NCBI GenBank assembly: GCA_963920635.1
Contig: OY987305.1
Coordinates: forward strand, 23,956,876-24,020,875
Length of the DNA: 64,000 bases
Direction: 5' to 3'
Origin: Pseudeuparius sepicola
Taxonomy: Eukaryota; Arthropoda; Insecta; Coleoptera; Anthribidae
The notes beneath the pieces are model-generated. The model did no database searches. It was not told the origin of the DNA and saw nothing but the letters and a program-made list of their open reading frames with translations. Position 1 is the stretch's first letter. Each line of letters starts with the position of its first letter. Shown one piece after another: positions 12,311-24,294 of this stretch. The position numbers and the translations under genes were made by a program.

Positions 12311-12583
12311 TCATTCAATATCAGGTCCGAGCGGGCCATCAGTGTTGGTATTATCCTCCTTCAAGTCCTGAACATGCCAGAGTCCCTTGGCGCTACCCAA
12401 TTCGTCCTGGAGTTCGTAAGTACAAGAACCGACTTTCTTCTTGATAATAAAAGGGCCTATGTATTTTGGAGCAAATTTAGCGGTAAAATAGTTAGCGCCA
12501 TCCGATAACACTTTATTTTTGCGCCATACTTTTTGACCAACAGTGTATTGTACAGGGCGTCTACGCAAATTGTATACTTTTCG
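12311..12583 (-). pseudogene. C-terminal end of Gypsy integrase
   Basis: Reads VYNLRRRPVQYTVGQKVWRK, then KFAPKYIGPFIIKKK (the GPF/Y module) and LWHVQDLKEDN at the end. This is the conserved C-terminal domain of Ty3/Gypsy integrases, about 85 residues, open. The catalytic core is absent. It is followed in element orientation by the polypurine tract and LTR. Confidence 0.85.
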
Positions 12584-12593
12584 GTTTGTGACA

Positions 12594-13290
12594 ACGGAGC
12601 ACGCATACGTGTTAGGGCCTTGAACAAATTCCTGCTGTTAAGATCAGTTCGCACTACTTGTCTTACTATCTTGATGAATTCATTCCTTAGATCGATCTTC
12701 ATTGTTCAATGGTCTATCCTTTGAGCTTGTTTCATCCCGAGATACTTTGCTTCAATCTCCTGGCAGTCCTGCATCTCGCGTGCGCATTGTTCGAGCTTTC
12801 CCCCGACAGTGTTAAGGGTTCGGCATTTGTCCAGTCCAAACTTCATTCCGATGTCCCTAGAAAAGTCCTCTACAATTTTAAGCATTTGCGTTAGTTGGTT
12901 TTTGGTTGCGGCCATCAGTTTTAAATCATCCATATATAGCAGGTGATTCAACTTGATCGCTTTTGCGTTGTCGCCTTTGATAGCGAAGCTGTATTTTGTA
13001 GAGTTCAACCGATATGATAGGGGGTTCATCGCCATGCAGAACATCAGTGGACTGAGTGAATTTCCTTGGAAAATCCCTCTTCGGATGTTGATTGTGTGTT
13101 GGTCTTGATGTTACTGCTTGCGATGTATCTTAGTGCGCCAGGTTGTCATAACGTGTTCTAAAAAGGAAACTGTATTATGATCTATTTTATACAGCTTTAA
13201 GATACCTGTGAGCCACTCGTGAGTAGTTCCGCTTTCTGCATGAACCTGTAAAGATTATCAGTTAGACCCAGCACTTTGATGTTTCTCAGG
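12594..13290 (-). pseudogene. LINE reverse transcriptase fragment (R2/R4/NeSL-like)
   Basis: Minus strand. Order of motifs: HEWLTGILKLYKID, then HTINIRRGIFQGNSLSPLMF (B block), then LLYMDDLKLMA (catalytic YxDD box), then DIGMKFGLDKC, then NSRNLFKALTRMRA just before the Gypsy insertion. The GIFQGxSLSPL and DIxMxFGxxKC wording is typical of the R2/R4/NeSL side of the LINE tree. A stop and frameshifts precede the B block. The LINE continues at 9869 downward after the inserted Gypsy. The clade call is moderate; the RT call is firm. Confidence 0.75.
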
Positions 13291-14008
13291 AATCTTTTTG
13301 GTACTAAAACAAAGAATACAACAGACAATCGACAACATTAATAACAATCCAACTTTTTTTAAAAAGATTTGGTTCAATTTATAGAAAAGAATTAATAAAT
13401 GTATCGAGGCAGGCGGGGAGTTATTTAAACATCTAATTTAATTTAACCTTGCCTATATACAGACCAATGGACAAGTATACTTAGGAATGAGAAATAATTT
13501 TTTGCCTTGGAATTTGTAAAACTTGTCTAGATAATCACGAAACACAACCAAAAGATTTTTTTTCCATTAGTTTGCTCAAAAATTGAAAAAAAAACGGTCG
13601 CAAAAGTAGGGAATGTGACGTCACGATCCCTAATTTCAATAAGTACCTGCTATTTTCTTAGTACTTATTTCGTCTTTTTTTATATAACCAAGCATTCCCA
13701 GGCAAATTATTAGATTCAGTTTGTATGCGCCTGATGAGAAATAATCAAATTTCGTAGCATTTCAATGAAATATTTGGATTTTACTGATCCCATTCTGAAC
13801 TTATTAGATGCCCCCTATAAAATATGACAGATGACATATTACTCAATGCTTTAAAGAAAATCGTCGGCAACGCCGCACTTTGCATATAACCTCACTTTCG
13901 CCCGCGGAACGCCGAAACCAAGGTTAATAACCTTAGTGAAAACTAAATAAATTCTATTCTAAGTTTTAAAAGAATCTTGCTGTGAATACTTTATTTTTTC
14001 GGTTTATA
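13291..14008. other. No gene recognised
   Basis: A+T-rich sequence without a coding frame I can support. ggcaacgccgcac at 13865-13877 has an inverted match at 16376-16388, too short to define an element. Confidence 0.4.
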
Positions 14009-15130
14009 ATGAAGACAAGATTTGTTAAAGCTTGTCCTGATAACTTGCCTTGCATAGATTTTGATATGGTGTGTCAATTTTATCAATAAAAACGGGGAGC
14101 AAAACATGGAGAAATGAAGAGGTATGTTTGTTATTTGATTTGTATATTGTTTTAATATTGCTTAATGATGATGATATAGCTTAAATTCTGGTTTTAGGTA
14201 GACTAGAGAATAAATATTATGGTAACAATGTTATTGGAGACACGCAGAGGAAAGAACATAGCAATGAATGCATAATGCACGGTTAAGGCAAAAATTACCC
14301 CCGAGCACAAAATTAATAAGAAAAATGTTAATGATACTGTGGATGTACGAGGATCATACATCGTGGCACATACGTAGATACAGCTTTTTGTGCTTCTAGT
14401 TTAGTTGCTAGTACAGTAAAGAAATACTTATTGTGTATATACCTATAGTTTAGATATGGGGGAGGGGCGTGGGGGTGTCACACACCCCAATGTTGAAATC
14501 GATTATCAAAACAAGAAATCATGCGTTTGTAAAAACGATCGTTGATACCTACATGTGAAAACCATGATTCAGAACTAATTTAAATAATCTAAAGACAATG
14601 CAAGTTCGACAGCAGAGTTTCATTCGATATCAAGTGCTTGACCGTCAATGACTACTTTTGCGGGTATTTTTTTCTTGTATGATCTAATGAAGTATTTAAG
14701 TAGGTAATTAAGTCCGTAGTAGTACACTTTGTCGCATCCATTTTGATGCGGAAAGTTGTACTTTTCTGCACTAGTGACATTAACTTTGTCAACTAATAAT
14801 AGAACTACGCTTGTAAAATTTTTGCAGGTAGGTACATATTAATGGAAAACATATTTTAGATGAATGTAAGCAAGGTATTGCTTTTCTTTGCTGACTTCCT
14901 GGAAATAGCGAAGAATCATGGACAACATCAGTAGATTGTTATATTGGAAAAAGTCAACACAAGTGCAATAAAAAAATATGAAAGTCTACCTTACAGGATT
15001 TAGTTGACAAAGACATACCGACATACCTCAATAATTATTATACATTGCAGTATTATGAAGGAAGATTTTTGGCAAAAATCAAAACGTATTACAAGGAGGG
15101 ACTGTCTGACATGTTAAAAAACGAAAAATG
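14009..15130 (+). pseudogene. SWIM/YqaJ-family gene copy, N-terminal part, broken
   Basis: Begins with a Met at 14009 (MKTRFVKACPDNLPCIDFDM) and continues in pieces: ENKYYGNNVIG, TVKAKITPEHKINKKN near 14280, ECKQGIAFLC and GNSEESWTTSVDCYIGK near 14865-14950. This wording matches my memory of insect proteins that carry a SWIM-like zinc motif (the C..CKxGIAFL block) ahead of a YqaJ viral-recombinase-type nuclease domain; the nuclease domain itself is not visible here. A GT-AG intron is still recognisable (14122-14197), so this is not a processed copy. A TGA replaces a Trp-like codon after FLC, and frameshifts break the rest. These families multiply in some insect genomes; whether the source is a host gene or a mobile element is unknown. 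Confidence 0.5.
14622..14838 (-). CDS. Unidentified 70-codon open frame, possible 3'-terminal exon
   Basis: Open on the minus strand with no Met, ending at TGA (14622-14624). Composition looks protein-like rather than random: charged and aromatic residues in the middle (NFPHQNGCDKVYYYGLNYLL) and an orderly end (AKVVIDGQALDIE). It sits inside the span of the broken SWIM/YqaJ gene but on the opposite strand, so it may be an inserted sequence. I do not recognise the family. Confidence 0.3.
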
Positions 15131-17529
15131 CCCTGTATCTCCAAAACGAATCGAGATTTTGAGATTCAACTGCTTTCCACTGCCCTCAAAAATCGAGTAC
15201 AGAACACCTACCTACTCTTTGTCTATCTCTTCGCAGAGTTTGTTACACTCTGTGCATGCGACATGAAAACTATATTATTTGATTTTGGAATATTTTCACT
15301 AAATTTAATAGATAACTTATTTGGGGTTTTGCCATAGAATGCAAAATAATGTTTTTTTTTTCTTGCAAATTATAGAAATCTTAATTTTTGACCAGCTGCT
15401 GCATTATATTTTTTTTATTTTTAACTTCCATTAACCACAATCACAAAATATGCTTATGAAAATTTATTTTCCAGAAAAAATATATAATATATATGTATAG
15501 TGAAAAAATTCTAAAAAAATATGTCATTTTTTATGAGGATGCTTCGGCAATCATAATATAATTTACCTAAATGGGTCTAAAATAGTTCAAGCTATGACAA
15601 TAAAGTTTTTCGACTGAAAACTTGGCTTTATTGCGTTTTACATGTTATATTTCTAACATCACCAAGAACTGGCAGCTTCTCCAATATTCTAGCGTTACAT
15701 TTTTGAACCGATGCAGGTCTAACTACTAACTTAATTCTGTAAGTAAGGGCTCATGAAATTAAAGTAATAAATTTTTTATATTCGGACCAGGTAAGTGCTT
15801 GTCGTCTACAGGATTGACTTTTCTCAGTTTAGTTTATAACCAATCAATGCTGTTGATTAACACTAGGTATTGAGGCTAAAATATCATCAGTTTCTTCAAA
15901 CAACTAGCAGTCGGTGGAATATACTTGATAACAAGTAAAAAATCGTTTGGCAGAGCCACTAATCTAAAATCGTCAGCTAAAATGTTACACGTGGTTGGTT
16001 CTTTATTGTCTTTAATATATCAGCAAGTCTAGATATCTAATTTGTGCAAGTTCAGTTAGGTACTTACGAATTGTGTCGTTTTATAGATAAAATCGACTTG
16101 TTTCTAATAAAAAAAGTTTTGTAAACCAACCAGCATAACGTCCGAATCATCAATACCAATACCTAGTGTTCCCTGCATTTTCCTCAGCAAAATAGAATGG
16201 TTCATTTCCGTCATGGATTATTAGAATGAATGGTGAAAATAGTTCAAATCATAAAAAATAAAAGCTTGTAAAACACGCGGGGCCGCGGGATCCGAGATCT
16301 GATATTTCGATTTGTGACGCCACAAAATAGGTTATGTTTGTTTATGTTCTCGCAGGCCGACAGCTTGGCATTGAGGTGCGGCGTTGCCAAACATGGTGCC
16401 ATGGCGGTAAATTTAGGGAAAAATAAAATCCAACAGAATTTTAAAAATTAATTGCGGCAAAACGGGGGCGAAATTTTTTTTTTTTAAATACAGCAAGTAT
16501 ATCTCACCCAATACTATCCGATGAGCAAATAAAAAAAAGTGGTGTATTAGTCCATTATTATATATTATTAAACTTAAATTATTTGTGCCTCGTGTTTAAA
16601 TTTTCAGATACCTAATTACATTGAAAGAAAATATAAATAGTTAACCACTATCTTGTTGTTTAATTTGGTATTGGCAACTATCGCCATAAGATTTTCTATA
16701 ATATTGCCAAAACGGATCGATGAAGGTACCAACAAATATACAAGTTTGTGTGACACCCTGTATATTATGTCGAATATGCAAATTTAAACAGTATCATCAG
16801 AAACTTGAGAAAATTTTGCATAGACATAATATAATGAATACATAGGGGTTTAATACACAGGGAAATTTGGCCATTAGTGTTTGATTTCACTCCCCTGCAC
16901 ACCTCCCTGGCTGAACCATCTCTAGACCGAGAAATCCACTCCTGGCGCCTGAGCAACTGCCAAAACAGGCTAAATAACGACTAAAGGTCCAAACAACATG
17001 TGCAAATTTTTTATCTCTAGAGGACAATTACCGAAAAAAAGAAATGTTTTTTGGCACTCTGAGAACAGATGCAACTTTATTGTGTGGCGATAAAAAGTTT
17101 CCTTCTTGCGGCGACTGAATGGGTACATAAAAGGAAAGAAAATGATTTCATCGCCTGATTGATTTTAGAAGAAACACTTAAAACTTTTTCATTTTCAGTG
17201 ATAGAAAAAATCGGAAACTTGCAGGCTCACTTTTTCGAAACTCACTGTATATTTATCCGAAAAGATTTTTCCTACTGAATTTACGAGAAAACGCGTACAA
17301 CTTTTTCGTTTTCAAAAAGAGAAACAAAAGCAAAAAAAGTTGCTTGCAATTTTTTCCCAGCCGCCTTAATTACTTAGAAAAAAAACTAAAAGGACTGATA
17401 TAATTCATATAATCATTCATTCATATATTCCATTAGGAAGCAAAGTACACCCTTGCCCTGGCATTATATTTTAGTTCAATTATATATTAGTATATTTTAC
17501 TGACATTCTGTAAATATACACTTATATAC
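15131..17529. other. No gene recognised
   Basis: A+T-rich with long A and T runs. A piece near 16755 (tgacaccctgtatatta) looks like the end of a CAGGGTG-type element. No coding frame supported. Confidence 0.4.
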
Positions 17530-17815
17530 TAATATAAATAGGTACTGTGCTAAACGGTGTAATATTAAAAAAAAACTCTGCTGAACAACCTTTGAAAAGT
17601 TCCTTTTAAATTCAAACAATATTTCATACTTTAGTGTGAAGGTGATAACTTGTATTAGGAATTTATAAGCCGCAATTTGTTTCATTAAGAAAACATTCAT
17701 ATAACAATTCATAATAACGGAAGGAATAAGTATTGTGCTAAACAGTGTAATATTAAAAAATTATTCGCTGAACTACTTTCCAAAATTTTCTTTTAAATTC
17801 TAGCAATATGTTCAC
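17530..17815. repeat. Diverged direct duplication, about 190-bp step
   Basis: The block tgtgctaaac.gtgtaatattaaaaa followed by gctgaac.ac..t and ttcttttaaattc occurs near 17545-17640 and again near 17732-17815. Both copies are A+T-rich and noncoding. Confidence 0.6.
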
Positions 17816-19752
17816 GGAAAACGCATAGGCTTGCTTGTTTGGCCTCAATCCCTTGTTTGACCCAGTAAGGATACTTTTATTACTTTCCTTGGCAAAATTT
17901 CTACCCTGTGTCCCCGCCATCGCTGATAGCGTTCGTTGGCAGCCTTATTCTTGTTTGGAGGTGCCAGGAAAGTTGACACTTTTTAACACGTGTAGTACAA
18001 CTCATATTACTTAGTTCAATAATGAAGAATGAAACTAGATACGTGAAATTAATTCGATTTTTCATTGCACGTATAAAATGTTAATTTAAAATTAGTTATT
18101 CTTTAGTTCTACTCAATCTATTTGTTATTGTGTATAACTAATTCAGGATTTTTCTGAAATATCGACTGAAATAGTTTTTGCTCCTTAATTTGTTGAAAAA
18201 GTCTAGAACTTAGAAACACATTTTTTTCTACTACAATCAAAAATATCATCATAAAAGTAAACGAGCTCTCATTGATATCTTTTAAATACTACCTATATTT
18301 TAAAAACAAAACGCGCAAACGCTGATATAATTTAAATCTTTCTTCTAGAAAACCATTCCTGTATAAGAACTATAATATTTATTGCTTTTGTTCGCATCTC
18401 CCAAAATGGATTCTGTTGATCCTAAAAGTTTTCTAATATCGTGTTTCCCATTTCCCACTTTTCGTAAAAGTAGATTTAACGAGATTAGTGGTATGGAAAT
18501 AACAGAGGCAGGATGACTTTGAGAACGTGTGTCGATTCCCTGGAAAATATTTTATCAGCAAATTATAGAGAATAATACTTGCGTTTAAATTTTTTGCTTA
18601 TAAGCGATTCTTCGGGTTCAATGGATGGAGAAAGGCTTTTACTGAGCTGGCTCAAGTTTTATGGGGTTATCCTGGGATAACAAATAAATATAAAAACTTC
18701 AAACATTGTCTGAACTTCCCAGAAAATATGTTGAAAAAATATCTTTCAGTTTTATATACGCATAGCCGATTTCTTTATACTCTCTAAAAAGGAACTGACA
18801 GCTACTTACAAGATTTAATAAATTATATCTGCGATCTTCAGCCTGTTTCGTTAAAATCACCACCCACAGTTAATTAGGTTAACTCGTATTTAAATTTGCA
18901 CGTCGTTATTATACTATAAAATGTTGTTGGAACCCATAATATGTTGAAGGTACGAGATGTATTATCGTAAATCCAGATGCCTTATAAAAATGTAGGAAAT
19001 TGGTTTATACCTAGGCATATTATTACTACGGGAATATGCAACTTCCATATATTTGTGTTTCACGATTTTTTTGTACATTTCAGGATATTGAACATATTTT
19101 TGTTTGATATATTCGAACGCTATTTGTAGTCAAACAAAGCACGTTTTTTCTTGAAATCAAATTTTCATCGGATTGTTCTTGCCGTTCTACGAATTCCTGA
19201 GTATCAGATAAACGACCTCATGTGCAAAAAGATTATACGTCATAATAAACAAAGTATTACCATGTAGGCACTTGGAAATTCATGACTACTTTTTAATTGC
19301 TTCAGTGTCAGTTCTGTTATTTGAGATATTATCACCAGTGCCGGTGTCCGTGTACCTACCCCGGGGCACGCACAGGGGCGTATACTTGGTAATTTCCCCC
19401 CGGTTTTTTTTCAATGTATATCATTTGGCTCCTGGTTATGATGAGCACTCAAAGCTTTACACAGAATAGCCACCGTAAGCTATTCTGTGATAAAATGTAT
19501 TCTTAATGCATGTTTTTATAGGATTCACCTTAAGTAAGATGTGTAATAGTCGTTCAAGAAAATATTTGTGGGTTTTCGGGGTATTCGACCATAATTAAAG
19601 AAAAACAAAAACAACAATGTTCTTCGTTGTGGCTTTTCTTTATTATTGTCATTTACGTACGTTTCGGCATATTCTTAATGTCATCTTCAGTTTGGCTTTA
19701 AGAGGGAAGGGGGCATGGATGTCAAACTGCCATGCTAAATGTTACTGATAAT
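17816..19752. other. No gene recognised
   Basis: Contains one clear hairpin at 19460-19489 and, near 19640-19700, a short acgtacgtttcgg..tcatcttcag stretch like the tail of some Penelope-like elements. A reading near 18600 that includes DSSGSMDG was considered and rejected. Confidence 0.4.
19460..19489. repeat. Perfect 11-bp hairpin
   Basis: cacagaatagc (19460-19470) pairs with gctattctgtg (19479-19489) across an 8-base loop. Likely the end of a small repeat; no terminator role is implied in a eukaryotic genome. Confidence 0.6.
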
Positions 19753-20917
19753 TAGAGGGCGGAATATATGCATTTAATTTCAATCGAAATATGCGCATAT
19801 ATATGCATCATTTTTATTTAAAATATGCAATAATATGCATTTATTTGGCCAAATATGCAATAATATGTATTTATATTATATTATGTACAAATACCTTAAA
19901 AAACACCAAAACTGATTTTAGAGAAAGGGTTTATTTTAAGAAAAATGAAAGGAAAACAAATACATAAAATACCTCGTAAAATACCTATATTAAGAGGCTA
20001 CGATACTTATGAAATCCGCCCGAAGTGCCCGACTCAATTCAGGACAAACGTCGCTCGATTAGATATGCCTATCCTTTTCCTTCCTCTAGTCCCCACGACT
20101 CCCCACTCCAGCCTGCCCCTTCATAGTGCTACGATTGAGGGGCAGCCGGCCGTAGTTACTACACTGAGAAAAATCTGTCTCTTTGTAAAAAAACCCTGTT
20201 TAATTCAATATGAGATATTATTCCTCAAACTCAAGCAGAAGCTTTTTTGTAACTAACAATAATCAATTCAATTACAATTGATATTGAATTCTAATGAATA
20301 ATTTAAATGTAATATTTTATTTCAATAAATAGCGTGTTCTGGAATTGATTCTATAATACTTCTTTTCTAAGCACATTCTTTTGTCACAACAACATAACGT
20401 TTCATGGTGTTGAATTGAATAGGGATACATTTAACTGTTCATTATACTGAAATTACAACTATTGTCACTGAATTTTTGCTGGATTTGTAATACTTAATTG
20501 TAGGTACTAATATCAATTATAGCCATTCACTTGCAGTGTTCATTATGACTACGAACGATATAGAGTGTAGGGTTGATTCAAAACCTTTAATTTGCGATCA
20601 CTGTGTGCACTCCTAAGTTAACCCCCAGTTAACCCTGAAAAAATCAGCTTGTTTTAAAGAATTTTTTTTTACCCTTATAAAGCACTTTAGATACCACTCC
20701 TATTGCGGGGTTCGTAACAAGACTTCGACGGTGATTTTTTGGGGTTATACTCAGGACGCTACCCACAACCAACCCTGAAAATATCTACCTGTTAAGAATC
20801 ATTTTTTTTCTACCTCTATAAAAAAATGACAATTTGCTTGGACTATGATTACTTACATTGATGAATATAAAAGTTGCAATTAAGTTATTTTGTTCATCCA
20901 ATGAATTATAATGTTTT

Positions 20918-20990
20918 TTCAGTTGCTTCTGGGGTACTCTTATAGTATAGTTTGGAGTAGTCTGAGGGTGAGAATTATTATTATTCAAAT
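20918..20990 (-). repeat. Dispersed 65-bp motif, copy 1
   Basis: On the minus strand it reads aataataataattctcaccctc, then actccaaac, then agtaccccagaagcaac. The same string in the same order is found at 29430-29505 and 61224-61295. Confidence 0.7.
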
Positions 20991-22140
20991 AAAATAAATT
21001 TAATTGTTTAAATAAAACATAAGATATTTTAAAACCGAGGTTATGCTTTCATTGTAGTATGCCAATTTTAGTATCGAAGTGACAATACGTCTTCTTAACG
21101 GAAATTCAAACTATTTTAAACTTATTGGTTCATCTGCAATTACGTCAAAAGTATAGATTATATTGTTGGGACCACATGGATTTGCTTGTATATATAAAGT
21201 AGGTAATGGAAAAGTGACTATATACACGAACTCACTAAAATCACAACAGTCTTTTTTTCCTGTGTAGACGTGTAGATAATATGAAATAATAACTCGGGTG
21301 CCGGCCGCCGCCGACGGCCGCCGACGGGTCACACGAGTCTCGCCGATGCCGACGAAGAAGCGCGAATATATATTTAAAAAACGCGGTGGCCTGTTTGCTT
21401 TATTGCAAAAATGATATTTTTTGGGAGTTATTCAGGGCGTTCACTTTTCGTTGGCAACACACTGCATAGCTTTTTGGCGTCGAAGCAATTTTACTATTAT
21501 TTTTCATATCAGCAAAGGTGCATGCTATGAAGGGTTCGTGTATAAAAAAAACTTCTGTAATTGCTCAATTATAAAATCTAAATTAACGATTCGATTACCG
21601 AATTCTTCTTGAACCACATTAGGGTCAGTTGAACATCTATTAATGTTTAATTGGATAATTGTTCTGCATAATAGTGTTGCTACGACTAAAAAAGTGCGTC
21701 TAAAGTCTACTTCTTCAAAATGTTTTATATAACTAGTAGGTATTCCATATTTACATTTGTGTAATAATAAATAAATCTAACTAAAAACTTTCTACACTGT
21801 AAGAGTTCACTTTAGAGGGATTAGAGTGAATAGGCCATATTATATCACAACGGTTTCGTTAATCTATAAAATTACATCCTCAAGGACTAATTTATAGAGT
21901 TACGAAACTGGTCTCCCTTTTTAAATAAAGTAATAGTTGTGAGATAATAGGAGCTATTAATTTCTAATCCCTTGTAAATGTTCCATTCAAAGCCCTGTTT
22001 TTCCCAGAAAGTTTGTTTCCCAAACCCTATGCACCTGCAGTACTACTTATACCTAAATCCGAATAAGTGTGCAAAATGCAAAATATGTAGGTACCCCTCT
22101 CTCAAATTCTGGAAACCATATTAGGTACCTACGGGAATAA

Positions 22141-22332
22141 AAGCACTCAAGCCCACAAATTACTCCTATTGGTTTCACTCCATGTGACTGTTGTGACATC
22201 ATTATCAAACATTATAGGTATTCTTGCCCTGACTGCGGTTCAGTTTCAGAACCTTATTCTGACAAATCTGAATTATCGAACATCCTAGAAAATGTATTAA
22301 AATGTCATAAATTCGACAGACTGGAACAATAA
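22141..22332 (+). CDS. Unidentified 63-codon open frame with paired Cys motifs
   Basis: Open with no Met between TAA 22138-22140 and TAA 22330-22332. It contains PCDCCD and, about 14 residues on, CPDCG, followed by an acidic helix-like end (SNILENVLKCHKFDRLEQ). The two Cys pairs suggest a small zinc-binding fold. An AG precedes it (ataaaag), so it could be a terminal exon. It lies inside the hAT element, on the strand opposite to the transposase remnant. Not recognised. Confidence 0.3.
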   Translation, partial: KHSSPQITPIGFTPCDCCDIIIKHYRYSCPDCGSVSEPYSDKSELSNILENVLKCHKFDRLEQ

Positions 22333-23346
22333 AATGTACTATTTTTATTTTGCCCGATTTTCAACTCCAATTACTTTCGAACAATCTTCTAACGAAGAAG
22401 TTTCTAAAACTGACTGGATGTCAGAATTATTATCGTTCCCTCTGGAAAGTATATAAATTAGCTTTTATCATGCAGCGATTTACATAGGAATTCGTTTTCA
22501 AAAAATGCTTCACATGACCCATTTATTTGGCAAAATTATTACTTGTACCTATCACATTTTTAAAGTAAAAATCAAGCGCACAATTTGGTCTAGAATTTAA
22601 ATTTACTCTTTTTGCACGACCAGGCCATTTTATGCCCTAGGGATTAAACGCAAAAAGTAGGTACTTTGTGAATAATAATTATTTATTTTCTAAAATTTAT
22701 TTGTGGCGCAATGGATTAATAATTATTTATTTATAATTCCTGGAGGAATAATAATAATGAGTATTATTATATGCCAGTCGACATACATAATGTCGCGGTA
22801 GAAAATATTTTCTTCGGGTACTCGGAAATATAAATATTTGCTAACATACTATCATTCAAAACAAGCGAAACACAAATAAGGGAGACTGAGACTAATAAAA
22901 TGAAAAATGAACCATCTGATATCGATTGAAAGTTCCCCTGACGTGGTTTCCGAGCCCGGTGAGGTACGCCGAAGTAGGGGGAAGTAGGGGAACCACGAGT
23001 TCCAGCGAACGCCCGCCCGCCTATCTCCGTACGTCTAATTCCTGCTCGAATGGCCAATTCACGGGTCATTTTATTGCCGGGCAATGGGTTCGTAGTTTTC
23101 AAATCATAGCCAAACGAACAAACGTATCGACTTGAAAGTAGTCTTAAAATAATGTTATAGAATGCCTCAATCGTCGTTGTGTCTTTCGAATTATTTTTGA
23201 GCGGTGGAAATACTCGAAATTCTTAACCGAATATAGTCGAATTTCGGGTATGTTTGGCATTTTTTTTCACAGTGTCGCATTAGTCCTGCACAGTTCTTGA
23301 TACACAACGACGATTCTTCGTAGTTTTATCTAAGCCACAAAAAAAA

Positions 23347-23890
23347 TCAAGTGAAAATATTAAGAAATGCAAGTAGGAGATGTAAACTACGAAACCCTTG
23401 AAAATGGGGGGTATCGTAGCGCCTTAAAGCAGAATTATAAAAACATTTTGATTTGAAATTGTATACCCAGTAGGAATTTATGATTAAATACTTTTCAAAG
23501 TTTTCCAATAAAAATCTTTGCCTTCTGTCGTTAAAAATATGTTTATATATAGAAAAGCTTCTCTCAACATCTGCCGATGTAATAGGACAATATTTTAATT
23601 TGGGTAGTAAGGTATATGGCCAAGGTGCAACTACTGCCATTAAAGATTTGAACCCTTCATTCTTCATCAGTAGAGCTTCTAATTGTTTTCTAACATTAAT
23701 ACCTACATCACCGGGAACCTTTCTACATTTAGCGGAAAATGTTTGAACAAAATTAACCTATTCGCTTAAACCTAAATTTCTACTTTCTAATGAAAGAATT
23801 ATTATCTGGTATAAAACCAATTTAACTTTAATAAATACAAGTTGGTTAGCTGCATCCGCATTTTTCAGGATTTCTTGACTTTGCACTACA
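23347..23890 (-). pseudogene. hAT transposase C-terminus (dimerisation region)
   Basis: A continuous 106-codon frame begins inside the domain and is open upstream to about 23750. The motif LKYCPITSADVERSFSIYK, then RRQRFLLENFEKYLIIN, is the C-terminal hAT dimerisation signature (S..VERxFS..K then the LxxEN..). Upstream pieces (FSAKCRKVPGD, then shifted frames to 23890) belong to the same protein. The DDE core is not visible. Orientation matches the element ends at 19753 and 24071. Confidence 0.8.
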
Positions 23891-24294
23891 CACTGCGAGT
23901 TGTCTCTGGGCTCTCATAATGGTTATATCTTATATCTATAAATAAGTATAGGAAAAACATGCAAATATGCACAAAAATATAGTTTTTCCAGAAATATGCA
24001 ATGTTTTTCGAAATTGAATAAAATATGCAAAAAATGCATATATATGCAATTTGCATATATTCCGCCCTTTACTGATAATACAGGGTACGGAAAGTAACGC
24101 ATAAAATCATTATTTTTGAAAATACAAGGTTAAAAAAATTCCTCAAACACGTCGATTTTGTTTTAAAAAATGAAATTTTTTGACATGTCATTCAAATATG
24201 TGACGTCATCGTTGTTCCGGATATGACGCCATCGACAATTTTTTCAAATGACGTCATTAGAAAGGCCGTCACAACCTACATTGAAATTATCAAA

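Larger units (their letters stand above)
9870..12593 (-). mobile_element. Internally deleted Ty3/Gypsy element inserted in a LINE
   Basis: In element (minus) orientation: a stub of the 5' LTR (starting TGTCAC at 12593), then directly the C-terminal end of integrase, then a purine-rich tract (GAGGGAGAGG) and a 3' LTR starting TGTCACG at 12175. The outer ends are flanked by the 4-bp duplication ACGG, and LINE coding text stops and resumes precisely at these points. Gag, protease, RT, RNase H and most of integrase are missing, so the element was deleted before or after insertion. The long LTR recalls Ulysses/Osvaldo-type elements. Confidence 0.65.
19753..24071. mobile_element. hAT element with 8-bp target duplication CTGATAAT
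   Basis: Left end tagagggcggaatatatgc at 19753, right end gcatatattccgccctttA at 24071; the two are inverted copies. The 8-bp direct repeat CTGATAAT lies at 19745-19752 and 24072-24079. Both subterminal regions are full of atatgca motifs (19760-19850 and 23955-24060), as expected for hAT transposase binding. A hAT transposase C-terminus is present at 23347-23890 on the minus strand. The rest (about 20000-23300) is A+T-rich with no intact gene, so the element is defective. Confidence 0.85.

Noticed and set aside
13865..16388. Inverted ggcaacgccgcac / gtgcggcgttgcc as possible TIRs of a 2.5-kb element
   Set aside because: Match does not extend beyond about 13 bp plus a loose ataacct, with no target duplication.
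18590..18640. Reading containing DSSGSMDGER, like a VWA metal site
   Set aside because: Too short, no flanking domain sequence, and stops follow soon; likely chance.
19640..19700. ctgaagatgac...gaaac-type string as a hammerhead ribozyme
   Set aside because: The conserved CUGAUGA core and helices could not be completed; noted only as a possible Penelope-like tail.
21299..21350. GC-rich gccgccgacgg repeats as a CpG promoter
   Set aside because: Only about 50 bp, within a hAT element, no linked gene.
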